A stretch of DNA of 64,000 bases from Adiantum capillus-veneris (Eukaryota > Streptophyta > Polypodiopsida > Polypodiales > Pteridaceae), in contig JABFUD020000355.1 of the NCBI GenBank assembly GCA_014529385.2, positions 1-64,000 on the forward strand, written 5' to 3'. The position numbers and the translations under genes are program-made. The notes under the pieces were generated by a model, which saw only the letters and a program-made list of their open reading frames with translations, ran no database searches and was not told the DNA's origin. Of this stretch, positions 20,341 through 30,275 are shown piece after piece; position 1 is the stretch's first letter, and each line of letters starts with the position of its first letter.

Positions 20341-21478
20341 TGTCACGTGACACATCCAACCCTATGTGTCCGTGGACAAGCTACAACATAACAGGGTTTA
20401 GTCAATCCAGTCAGTCTAGATTAGAAGTGATATGGCACTTTTGTGAGTCTATTCGTAGACCGTGCATGCCCAGTCACTTAGTGTAGATGCATATCCTCTC
20501 GTTGCACACAGCATGATCATCGGTATTCCCATCAGAATCCATCAGATTCCATCAAGGGATTTTTCCAGTGCATTTAGCCTATTTTTCCTATTTTTGACAT
20601 TTTTCACTTATTAATTTAAGTGACTTTCCAACAAAAGTAGGTAGGGCAATTTTGCTAAGTTTGTGTATAAGCAAACCAAAGCTAGCACTCTTGGGCAGAT
20701 GAGCAAGGAGCACAACAGGCCCCAGGCAGCAGGTACTCCTCCTCTCTCAGCAAGAACCCCGTAGCACCCCCCAACCTTGGCGTTTTCCATCTCCTAAGTC
20801 TAGCGTTTTTGGTCATCGCCCACACCTCCCCCAAGCTGGCGTTTTCAGCCTTGCAACCATTGCCAACAGTCCCAAACACCCAGCGTGTTTACTAACGCTA
20901 CCAAGATCTGCCAGCGTTTCCATTTTCAGCCTTCGGTGAAGCCATTGTACCAGCGTTTTCAGCATTCATGAACAGCAGCAGATTCAGCCCTAGACATTGC
21001 AGAAGATCATCATTTTCAGCATCTCAAAACGCACCCAAAACCAGTGTTTTCAGCAGTCCCAAACAGTCCCAGATTTTCAGCCATAGCGTTTTTATGGACA
21101 GTAATTAGAAGACCGCAGATTTCAGCCCTTAAGTCGTCGTCGTCCCCATCGTTGTCACCGACATAGTCCCAAGTTGCATCAGTTTCCATGCATCATCATT
21201 GTACCACTTTGTGCAATCAATAGTAGACCACTCTCACCGACGAGAGTGGGGCCTTCGGAGGAGGGTTTTACGTCTCTGGTGTCGTATCTCTCTTCTCTCT
21301 CTATCTCTCAGTCTCATACACTTGCACGCACAGTGTCTATTCACTTTGTTTGTGATCATAGCATTCTCTCATTAAGAACGGAAGGCTCTACCTTCCATAA
21401 GAACAAAAGGAACCTTGAGCACAGTTCGGAGCACTCATCTTGAGCAAAGCGCAAACATTCATTCCGCTACACCTTACA
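20341..21478 (+). mobile_element. 5' LTR of family C element
   Basis: It begins TGTCACGTGACA, a perfect 12-bp palindrome containing the G-box CACGTG, and ends CTACACCTTACA. A TATA-like GTGTATAAG lies at 20664-20671. From about 20780 to 21130 it carries roughly ten degenerate AGCGTTTTCAGC words. Confidence 0.93.
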
Positions 21479-21479
21479 T

Positions 21480-21496
21480 TGGTATCAGAGCTTTGG
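21480..21496 (+). promoter_or_regulatory. Primer-binding site (initiator tRNA-Met)
   Basis: TGGTATCAGAGCTTTGG starts 2 nt after the LTR. TGGTATCAGAGC is the standard complement of the 3' end of plant initiator tRNA-Met. Confidence 0.93.
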
Positions 21497-21907
21497 CAGT
21501 GTTCTGTATCACTCAAGGAAAGAACCACAAGAAATTTTTTTGCTTGTTGCGGTTGCACGAACCAAAGTTCGCTTGGGCGTGTCGATTCTTAATCGTGTTT
21601 TTGAAGAGTGACAGGAATCCCAGGAAGAAAGAAGGGCTTGTCCAGCCTCCCCTTGTGTCTCTTTTCACTCATTGAGAGCGGACCGTGCACTTAGCGGCTG
21701 GCCAATCGATGTGAGGTGGGAAAAAAAACCTTGGTGTGAGCGCAAGGCCACCAAGGGGTGCGCCCGCGGAAGGAGTAGAACTCGGGTGAACAGAAGATCC
21801 TTCTCAAACACGGTTTGCAAGCGAAAGTAAACCTCAAGACCCTCAAGAACCTCAAGAACCTCAAGACCCAAGTTCCTCGTGAACTTAAGAACCAAAGATC
21901 ATAGTGC

Positions 21908-23010
21908 ATGGTCATCACCCGAAGCGGAATGAATACTTCGCATACAGGTGATGAGCATGAGAGAGGTGACGAAGGATTTTTCCCACCAAGAGATTTTTCC
22001 GACCCTCCCCCTTCGCCATCTACGCCACGAGTTGTACTAACTCCTATGGAGATGATGGTCAAGTCAATGATGGACATGATGCTTGCACAACAAGAAGCGA
22101 CTCGCATTACTTTGGAACGCAATGAAAGAAATGCAATACAACAACAAGAAGCGAATCGAGTTGCGTTGGCACAACAAGAAACAAATCGCCTTGCTTTCGA
22201 ACGCGAGCGCGATGAATGAAATGAACGAAAAGCAGAAAGGGAGGCAGAGCGTGAAGCTCAAAGAGAGCTACGCACTCAAGAATTCCTTCGACAAGTGCTA
22301 GCCTCGAAATCCGAACCACCCAAGGATCGTGGGAGTTCATCAAGTGGCGCAAGCCAGATGCGGATTCCAACCATCCAGTCACAGAGAAGTTGACTTTCAG
22401 TAAGTATGATGGTAAGATGGATGCTATGATTATTCATTCTTGGTTGCATCAATTTAATGCTTATTTTGCGACAACTAAGAAGATCGGAAAATGCAAAGTT
22501 TTAAACGGCAGCTATGTACCTTGCCGTGATGCCATCAATTAGTTACACGCGTGGCAAGAGGCACAGCTAGCTGCGCACCTAGAGGAAGCCGACGAATTCA
22601 CGCCCCTTTCTTTCAATTGGGCTGATTTCCAAGACAAGCTCAAGGCGCGGGTTATGCCACCTCAGTACCCGCACGATTGAAGAACGATTGGCGCGTTCTC
22701 AAGCAAAATGGTATGCCGGTTATGTCCTTTTCTAATCGTGTTTTACAGCTAGGTACCCAATTACGCAAGTCGGATGATGAACGCAAAGAGGCATTCCTTT
22801 ATGGATTGGTAGACGAGTATATCAAGTACGATGTCGAGGTGCTGGATCCAATCGATCTCAACAAGGCGGTAGCGATTGCTCTCGCACAGGAGATGAAGCA
22901 CAACAAGGGAAAGCCTAAGGAGAACAAGACTTCCACAAGTACCTCGCAGACTTCTCAGAACCCCTCAGAACGGTAAGAATGGTAACTCTTCTAACCAATC
23001 TTCCAACAGT
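21908..23010 (+). pseudogene. gag of family C element
   Basis: The ATG at 21908 starts MVITRSGMNTS, followed by a Gln/Arg/Glu-rich, probably coiled-coil stretch (QQEANRVALAQQETNRLAFE). A TGA at 22217-22219 interrupts it, but the frame continues (KAEREAEREAQRELRTQEF). The capsid part is recognisable from KLTFSKYDGKMDA through MIIHSWLHQFNAYF, FNWADFQDKLKARVMPPQY and LGTQLRKSDDERKEAFLYGL to DLNKAVAIALAQEMKHN. Further stops occur at about 22543 and 22679. It would form the particle shell. Confidence 0.83.
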
Positions 23011-23084
23011 CTCTCAGAAAAGAATTCTTCCAATGAATCTAAGGGTAAGGCTAACACAATTGCTAAACCTAAGCTTACTCCAGA

Positions 23085-24058
23085 TAAAAAGGTAGCACAA
23101 GGAATTGTAGGAGGATACATCACGTCGGAACAGCAAAGCACTTATTCTAAGGAAGGTCGTTGTTTTCATTGTCGCATTAAGGGTCACATAAATAGAACAT
23201 GTCCTAAGCTTGAATCGTATGAATTTAAAGAATCCACAGAACCCACTTCCTCTGTTAATGCAATTAATGATAACACGAGTGTGCCCCAAGTTTCTCATGA
23301 CCCTCCCATTGATGATTCTCTCATTAAATGTTATGGTCGTACGTCGGGGCAGCGTTTTGTCATATTGTTTGACCCAGGTAGTATGTATGATGTGATCAGT
23401 CCCTCTCTTGTTGAGAGAGCCCGCCTCGAAGTTAGTCAGAGATCTCCTATCGAGGTCTTTGGTTTCCTTCCCGGTATGGAAGCTCTCATCACGGAGGAGT
23501 GCCTTGATGTGTTGTTTGCAATTCAAAAAGCTGCCTTCACTAGAAGATTTGTTGTTTCTCCTCTCAGGATGTGATATGATTTTGGGCATTCGATGGTTTC
23601 GTGATGCTAACCCTCTCATTGATTGGGAGGCTAACACTTTCACTCTCAATGCCAAAAGTGATTCTCCCATTGTCATTCATGGAGAAGACATTGTTCATTC
23701 TCCATCTCTCATTGCTAATATGCAGGACAAGATTGAAAGGATTCAGGAGAAGGAGACTCTCTCAGTCTCTTTTTCTCCAAAGTATGACACACAGGATTTG
23801 CATGATTGTGAGCAGCATGATGATTTGATTGACAATGATAAGCATGATGATTTGGATGTTAAAGACAAGCATGATGATTTGCATGATCACGATGTGATTT
23901 TTCACAAGCATGATGAGTTGCATGAAGAAGATGTGATTGTTCACAAGGATGATGTGTTAGTTGATTCTTTTTCTAGCGAAGCTAACCTTGTTGCAGATTT
24001 GATTAATCCCGAAGGATCGATCTTGACTCTCGAGCCTAGGTCCAAAGAACCCTCATAG
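23085..24058 (+). pseudogene. Nucleocapsid zinc knuckle, protease and His/Asp-rich linker
   Basis: A CX2CX4HX4C knuckle lies at 23161-23202 (CFHCRIKGHINRTC). The protease reads FVILFDPGSMYDV: the catalytic DSG is DPG, a change shared by both palindrome arms, which should impair it. A frameshift near 23568 precedes CDMILGIRWF. Downstream (about 23795-23965) is a striking repeat of KHDDL- and HDEL-like units. A TAG at 24056-24058 sits where the relative at 12206 has CAG. Confidence 0.85.
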
Positions 24059-24800
24059 GAAGTATTATGTGTTCGCATGATTGATACACACGCATTGTTC
24101 GAATGTTTCATTCGTGACCGTTTCTTGTATTTTAGTCGGCATCGTTATGTGATCCCTTTTCTTAGGCATTACATATGTATGTTGAGCATGTTTTCTCTCG
24201 TGGATGAGCACGAATGTATGCGGATTTTTCATGAAAAGCTGAAAAGTATGTATGTAAGGAAGTCACATTCTATGTCTCTTCCTTGGCATGACACAGTTTC
24301 CAAACGAGCACATGAAAGTATGAGCACCAAGCATGGGCATTTCCGTTGTGAATTTCCACAGTTGCTTGCTCTAGATCATAAGAGAAAGATTCGATCTTAT
24401 TGTTTGCGTGAATGTGGTGAACGGTTTAGCACTCCCTCTCTTTGTTCATCTACATTGCATGCAGAGTCTTTGAGGAAAACAAGATTTTTTTCACTCACTT
24501 CACATGGAATGGGTATGTTCATGGTTTTTTGTTGGAAATGGTTTCAGGAATTTTCAGCCATGGAGATTCTTGAAGAAGAAAGAAGCACGACTCTAGACGA
24601 AGTTGAAGCATTGAAGGAGCCACAGAAGACTTTGTCGCTTTCGGCGCGGCCCAAAGAAGCATGCGTTGCAGACCTTTATGAAGTTCAAGTACTGCACGAC
24701 CCACACATCAGAGTGGGCCTGCGAAGAGTCCCTTCCAGGATTCCGATGCTATTGGCGATCTCCCTCGACGCCATACAGTTCGGTACCAGTACCTCACTTT
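24059..24800 (+). pseudogene. Uncharacterised C-terminal module of family C element
   Basis: In phase with the protease after one stop. It shares EVLC, MI..H.LFE.FIRD.FLYF, DEH.CMRI and MSLPW.DT with 12206-12493, and extends about 150 residues further (HKRKIRSYCLRECGERFS, WFQEFSAMEILEEERSTTLD). It has no RT or integrase motif and no clear zinc site. The open stretch of 241 codons ends just before the polypurine tract. Function unknown. Confidence 0.6.
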
Positions 24801-24813
24801 GAAAAGGAGGGGA
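24801..24813 (+). promoter_or_regulatory. Polypurine tract
   Basis: GAAAAGGAGGGGA lies immediately before the 3' LTR, the position and composition of the plus-strand primer. Confidence 0.9.
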
Positions 24814-25957
24814 TGTCACGTGACACATCCAACACTATGTGTCCGTGGACAAGCTACAACATAACACGGTTCAGTCAATCCAGTCAGTCTAGATTAGAAG
24901 TGATGTGACACTTTTGTGAGTCTATTCGTAGACCGTGCATGCCCAGTCGCTTAGTGTAGATGCATATCCTCTGGTTGTACACAACATGATCATCGGTATT
25001 TTCATCAGAATCCATTAGATTCCATCAAGGGATTTTTCAGTGTATGTAGCCTATTTTCCCTATTTTTGACATTTTTCACTTGTTAATTTAAGGGACTTTC
25101 CAACAAAAGTAGGTAGGGCAATTTGCTAAGTTTGTATATAAGCAAACCAAAGCTAGCACTCTTGGGCGGATGAGCAAGGAGCACAAAAGGCCCTAGGCAG
25201 CAGGTACTCCCTCTCTCTCAGCAAGAACCCCGCAGCACCCCCAACCTTGGCGTTTTCCATCCCCTAAGCCTAGCGTTTTTTGTCATCGCCCACACCTCCC
25301 CCAAGCTGGCGTTTCAGCCTTGCAACCATCGCCAACAGTCCCAGATGCCCAGCGTTTTTACTAACCCTACCAAGATCTGCCAGCGTTTTCATTTTCAGCC
25401 TTCGGTGAAGCCATTGTATCAGCGTTTTCAGCATTCATGAACAGCAGCAGATTCAGCCCTAGACATTGCAGAAGATCATCATTTTCAGCATCTCAAAACG
25501 CAACCAAAACCAGCGTTTTCAGCAGTCCCAAACAGTCCCAGATTTTCAGCCATAGCGTTTTTATGGACAGCAATCAGAAGACCTCAGATTTCAGCCCTTA
25601 AGTCGTCGTTGTCGTCCCCGTCGTTGTCACTGACATAGTCCCAAGTAGCATCAATTTCCATGTATCATCATTGTACCACTTTGTGCAATCAATAGTAGAC
25701 CACTCTCGCCGACGAGAGTAGGGCCTTCGGAGGAGGGTTTTACAACGTCTCTGGTGTCCGTATCTCTCTTCTCTCTCTATCTCTCAGTTTCATCATACAC
25801 TTGCACGCACAGTGTCCATTGGCTTTGTTTGTGATCATAGCATTCTCTCATTAAGAACGGAAGGCTCTACCTTCCATAAGAACAAAAGGAACCTTGAGCA
25901 CAGTTCGGAGCACTCATCTTGAGCAAAGCGCAAACATTCATTCCGCTGCACCTAACA
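24814..25957 (+). mobile_element. 3' LTR of family C element
   Basis: It starts with the same 12-bp palindrome and ends GCTGCACCTAACA. TATATAAG lies at 25135-25142. Relative to the 5' LTR it has scattered substitutions and small indels, for example AACACTATG for AACCCTATG. Confidence 0.93.
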
Positions 25958-25962
25958 GTTCT

Positions 25963-27131
25963 GTATCTTTTTTATGAGAGAGGAGCATGCCTTGCTGTAT
26001 TCTTGTTCTTTGTGGTTTTTTCCGTAACTTTGGGGTTTCCACTAGTAATTTAAGCTAAAAGGGAAAGTGTGTATGCATGTGCATTCATTTTAGCTTTGTG
26101 GAGAGAAGCATAAAGAGGTTAAGTTGGGGAACCGTTGTGTTTTTTCTTGTGATTGTGTGTGCAATATGCATGTGTGTGACTATTCATGGCTTTGCAAAAG
26201 CACATTTGTTGGTGAAGAATTACTCTGCAAACTAGTTGGAAATGCAAAATGCCTCTCGAATAGGGTTTTTTTAAAAGCTACTCAACTTATTTTGTGTATG
26301 CCTTTTCTAATTAAAAAAAAGAAGTAAATAATGGTTTGTTTTATCTAGTTTTGTTTAATAGCAAATAAAGTGTTTTTTTTCTGTTTTCCCTTGTGTCTCT
26401 TGCTTTTGTAGTTTTACGAGTGTTTTATCCCCTCTTATAATTCGTGAGTTCAGACTATTCTGAACTTACGAAGGTATATATATATATGTTGCATCAGAGT
26501 GCACACTTTGCTGGGGCCCCACCCTTTTGGCACGCCGGCTGATTGCTTCTACTTATGTGTTGCTGTTGCTGCCATTGCTATGAGGCTGTATCACATATGT
26601 GGGTGTTGTCCTCATGCTCAGGATTTTTTTCATAAAGTTAGGTTTCCTTCGCATCAACTTTGGAAGATTTTTCTGGCATTTTGGCCAATGGAACCCAACT
26701 TTACCAAGTATTGCATATTTTTGCACGTGCATGCAGTCTTGGGATTTAGACTATTTATCAGATGCGAAATCGTCTTCAGCTGGCATTTTGTCACGGCAGC
26801 AATTCTTTTGGTTTGCACTACCCATACTTTTGTACCCAGCTGCTTCAGTCTCTCTGTGATTGTCTGCATGTGGGGGATGTTCCACTCCAGCAGTTTGAGG
26901 TCTTTCATGATTGTACATGGCCACCAGTTTAGAGTGGCTTTAACTTGTACGTAATTTTAATCAATTCAAACTTGGTCACCAAGAGAAAGTGTGCGTGCGT
27001 GCACATGCGTGCATGTGTTCTAGTTTGGGGGAGATTCCCACTGGATAATTGATTTCTTTACAATCATCGTTGCCTTTTTTTGGTTATTTTTGAAGAACAC
27101 ATGGCGATGACATTACCTGTTGATGTGGCAG
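25963..27131. other. Low-copy, AT-rich sequence
   Basis: No transposon terminus or domain recognised. A TA run lies at 26474-26484. Plus-strand frames at 26499-26954 (151 codons) and 26599-26859 overlap and have a hydrophobic, Cys/Phe-rich composition not typical of a gene. It differs from the rest of the window by lacking LTR landmarks. Confidence 0.5.
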
Positions 27132-27578
27132 GCTCTCTTTTGACTGGGATTCTGATGCTTTCATAGGCTACAGGTTAAAAAATTGGTTTACATCAATACG
27201 CAGGCGATTAAGGACTGCAAGTCTCACATTAGAGGCTCATCAACGGCCCACACTTAGTGACTTGTCAAACATTCGCTTAGTTGCAGAAGATCATGGAAGG
27301 TTTGTTTGTGTTTTAGTTATTTGTCTTCATACATCAAGAAGTAATACGAGCTTCAGAGAAGTTGGTCTTTGTACAGCATTGTGGGCAATGAAAGCTGTAT
27401 ATCTTCCAGAGAAGCTGAGCTTGACACGGAGGAGATGTGCCTGAAAGAGATTTTCAAGATGTCTGTTGAAATGGATATCAACTCTCCTAGTTTTACATGG
27501 GAAAATCTGGTCTCATTACACCACACTCAACATGCTCATAGTAGTGGTAGCGAATATGACATGTCAAAGCCAGTAGAG
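27132..27578 (+). pseudogene. Possible two-exon host-gene fragment
   Basis: CAG precedes 27132. A frame then gives DSDAFIGYRLKNWFTSIRRR and ending NIRLVAEDHG up to 27299. GT at 27300 and AG at 27357-27358 could bound a 59-bp intron. The next frame gives WSLYSIVGNESCISSREAEL, MCLKEIFKMSVEMDINSPSF, ending before GT at 27579. The junction keeps one phase. In this copy two Gs are missing near 27143 relative to the inverted copy, which reads FWTGDSDAF. The protein family is not recognised. The intron would be very short, so this is tentative. Confidence 0.4.
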
Positions 27579-28090
27579 GTTGTGGCCAGCAGTTGTGCAT
27601 CTTACGATAGTGCTTTTAATCAAAGTTTTTAATTTGGCTTGGCATGTTGTGCATGTTGGATTGTATGCCCTCCCATCTCACAGTCACGGAAACTACTACT
27701 ATCAAGTGCAAATTAAAAGCTAGGCTCATATAGAGCATTTCATTTTATTATGGTCACAAATATTAGAATTTCTCAAGTCCTTACCTTGTGAAGCTGTTTT
27801 AGTTGCAATGTACGTATACATGTTTGAAGCTAATTAATGTCCAGTTTTGACATAACCATGTTTACATCTCAAATCTAACGATGGTGCTTCCGACTTTCAT
27901 GAGTTGATGTCGCGTTTTGTTGAATATTAAAACAATCCTGTAAAAAGTAGCCCGAGCAAATTTGTTCCTCCATAAACATTATTTGTTAACTGTACTCTTC
28001 AACACCTTACCGCCAAAAGACTCATCAACAAGACAAAAGTCACACTCAAATATCCATGTAACAACATAAGTTCATTGAAGAACATTGTTC
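27579..28090. other. Unassigned flank of palindrome centre
   Basis: AT-rich sequence without recognisable features. Compared with 28148-28654 it has at least ten one- or two-base indels and mismatches, much denser than elsewhere in the arms. Confidence 0.6.
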
Positions 28091-28147
28091 TAAAGCACAT
28101 TATAGTGGCCATGGCTTACTAAGCCATGGCCCACTATAATGTGCTTA
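28091..28147. repeat. Centre of palindrome 1, 3-nt spacer
   Basis: GCCATGGCTT at 28108-28117 faces AAGCCATGGC at 28121-28130 across the trinucleotide ACT. Symmetry continues outward through CACTATAATGTGCTT with single-base differences. A near-zero spacer between 28-kb arms is the form expected of a fold-back junction, either hairpin-mediated in vivo or a sequencing or assembly turn-around. Confidence 0.95.
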
Positions 28148-28654
28148 AGAACAAATGTACTTCAATGAACTTAATGTTGTTACATGGATATTTGAGTGTG
28201 ACTTTGTCTTGTTGATGAGTCTTTTCCGGTAAGGTGTTGAAGAGTACAGTTAAAAATAATGTTTATGAGGAACAAATTTGCTCGGGCTACTTTTTACAGA
28301 TTGTTTTAATATTCAACAAACCGCGACATCCAACTCATGAAAGTCGGAAGCACCATCGTTAGATTTGAGATGAAACATGGTTATGTCAAAATGACATTAA
28401 TTAGCTTCAAACATGTATCGTACATTGCAACTAAAACAGCTTCACAAGGTAGGAGCCTTGAGAAATTCTAATATTGTGACCATAATAAAATGAAAAGCTC
28501 TATATGAGCCTAGCTTTTAATTTGCACTTGATAGTAGTAGTTTCCGTGACTGTGAGATGGAGGGCATACAATCCAACATGCACAACATGCCAAGCCAAAT
28601 TAAAAACTTTGATTAAAAGCACTATCGTAAGATGCACAACTGCTGGCCACCAAC

Positions 28655-29103
28655 CTCTACTGGCTTTGACATGTCATATTCGCTACCACTACTATGAGCA
28701 TGTTGAGTGTGGTGTAATGAGACCAGATTTTCCCATGTAAAACTAGGAGAGTTGATATCCATTTCAACAGACATCTTGAAAATCTCTTTCAGGCACATCT
28801 CCTCCGTGTCAAGCTCAGCTTCTCTGGAAGATATACAGCTTTCATTGCCCACAATGCTGTACAAAGACCAACTTCTCTGAAGCTCGTATTACTTCTTGAT
28901 GTATGAAGACAAATAACTAAAACACAAACAAACCTTCCATGATCTTCTGCAACTAAGCGAATGTTTGACAAGTCACTAAGTGTGGGCCGTTGATGAGCCT
29001 CTAATGTGAGACTTGCAGTCCTTAATCGCCTGCGTATTGATGTAAACCAATTTTTTAACCTGTAGCCTATGAAAGCATCAGAATCCCCAGTCCAAAAGAG
29101 AGC
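28655..29103 (-). pseudogene. Inverted copy of the possible host-gene fragment
   Basis: Exon-like parts at 28934-29103 and 28655-28874 on the minus strand. This copy has two extra Gs compared with 27132-27299, giving ALFWTGDSDAF at the start. The second part is the same length (220 bp) in both copies. Confidence 0.4.
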
Positions 29104-30275
29104 CTGCCACATCAACAGGTAATGTCATCGCCATGTGTTCTTCAAACATAACCAAAAAAAGGCAACGATGATTGTAAAGAAATCAATTATCCAGTGGAAT
29201 CTCCCCCCAAACTAGAACACATGCACGCATGTGCACGCACGCACACTTTCTCTTGGTGACCAAGTTTGAATTGATTAAAATTACGTACAAGTTAAAGCCA
29301 CTCTAAACTGGTGGCCATGTACAATCATGAAAGACCTCAAACTGCTGGAGTGGAACATCCCCCACATGCAGACAATCACAGAGAGACTGAAGCAGCTGGG
29401 TACAAAAGTATGGGTAGTGCAAACCAAAAGAATTGCTGCCGTGACAAAATGCCAGCTGAAGACGATTTCGCATCTGATAAATAGTCTAAATCCCAAGACT
29501 GCATGCACGTGCAAAAATATGCAATACTTGGTAAAGTTGGGTTCCATTGGCCAAAATGCCAGAAAAATCTTCCAAAGTTGATGCGAAGGAAACCTAACTT
29601 TATGAAAAAAATCCTGAGCATGAGGACAACACCACATATGTGATACAGCCTCATAGCAATGGCAGCAACAGCAACACATAAGTAGAAGCAATCAGCCGGC
29701 GTGCCAAAAGGGTGGGGCCCCAGCAAAGTGTGCACCTCTGATGCAACATATATATATATACCTTCGTAAGTTCAGAATAGTCTGAACTCACGAATTATAA
29801 GAGGGGATAAAACACTCGTAAAACTACAAAAGCAAGAGACACAAGGGAAAACAGAAAAAAAACACTTTATTTGCTATTAAACAAAACTAGATAAAACAAA
29901 CCATTATTTACTTCTTTTTTTAAATTAGAAAAGGCATACACAAAATAAGTTGAGTAGCTTTTAAAAAAACCCTATTCGAGAGGCATTTTGCATTTCCAAC
30001 TAGTTTGCAGAGTAATTCTTCACCAACAAATGTGCTTTTGCAAAGCCATGAATAGTCACACACATGCATATTGCACACACAATCACAAGAAAAAACACAA
30101 CGGTTCCCCAACTTAACCTCTTTATGCTTCTCTCCACAAAGCTAAAATGAATGCACATGCATACACACTTTCCCTTTTAGCTTAACTTAAATACTAGTGG
30201 AAACCCCAAAGTTACGGAAAAACCACAAAGAACAAGAATACAGCAAGGCATGCTCCTCTCTCATAAAAAAGATAC
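29104..30275. other. Inverted copy of 25963-27131
   Basis: No features beyond those of the left-arm copy. The TA run is at about 29750-29760. Confidence 0.55.

Larger units (their letters stand above)
20341..25957 (+). mobile_element. Complete non-autonomous LTR retrotransposon, family C (5617 bp)
   Basis: Two LTRs of 1138 and 1144 bp, both TGTCACGTGACA to CACCTTACA/CACCTAACA, bound an internal part with an initiator-Met primer site, gag, protease and polypurine tract. Flanking pentamers are ATTCT and GTTCT, one mismatch. No RT, RNase H or integrase is present, so movement would need another element's enzymes. The LTRs differ at several percent of positions by eye, implying an old insertion. 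It splits copia integrase remnants. Confidence 0.92.
1..28117 (+). repeat. Left arm of giant palindrome 1 (about 28.1 kb)
   Basis: Every feature in this arm recurs in reverse complement in 28121-56238, with coordinate sums of 56233-56243. Over 27.7 kb the arms differ in length by only a few bases. The 326-codon frame at 11546-12526 is unchanged in its inverted copy at 43707-44687. The arm is cut by the window start, so its true outer end is unknown. Rare substitutions exist (for example in the protease frame near 23610 and in gag near 6242), but most differences are one-base indels. It may be a real inverted duplication or an assembly or read artefact. Confidence 0.95.

Noticed and set aside
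21691-22122. Minus-strand frame of 143 codons
   Set aside because: Antisense to the gag start and leader. A polar Gln-rich gag on the other strand explains it.
23014-23676. Minus-strand frame of 220 codons (mirrored at 32558-33220)
   Set aside because: Antisense of the zinc knuckle and protease region, whose plus-strand motifs are clear.
20341-25957. Autonomous copia or gypsy element
   Set aside because: No RT, RNase H or integrase motif occurs between protease and polypurine tract on either strand.
26499-26954. Open frame of 151 codons, Cys/Phe-rich
   Set aside because: Two other frames are open over the same DNA, the frame is broken by one-base differences in the inverted copy, and no motif is visible. 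Kept only as an unassigned region.
28091-28147. Rho-independent terminator or miRNA hairpin at the palindrome centre
   Set aside because: The hairpin is merely the middle of 28-kb inverted symmetry in eukaryotic DNA.
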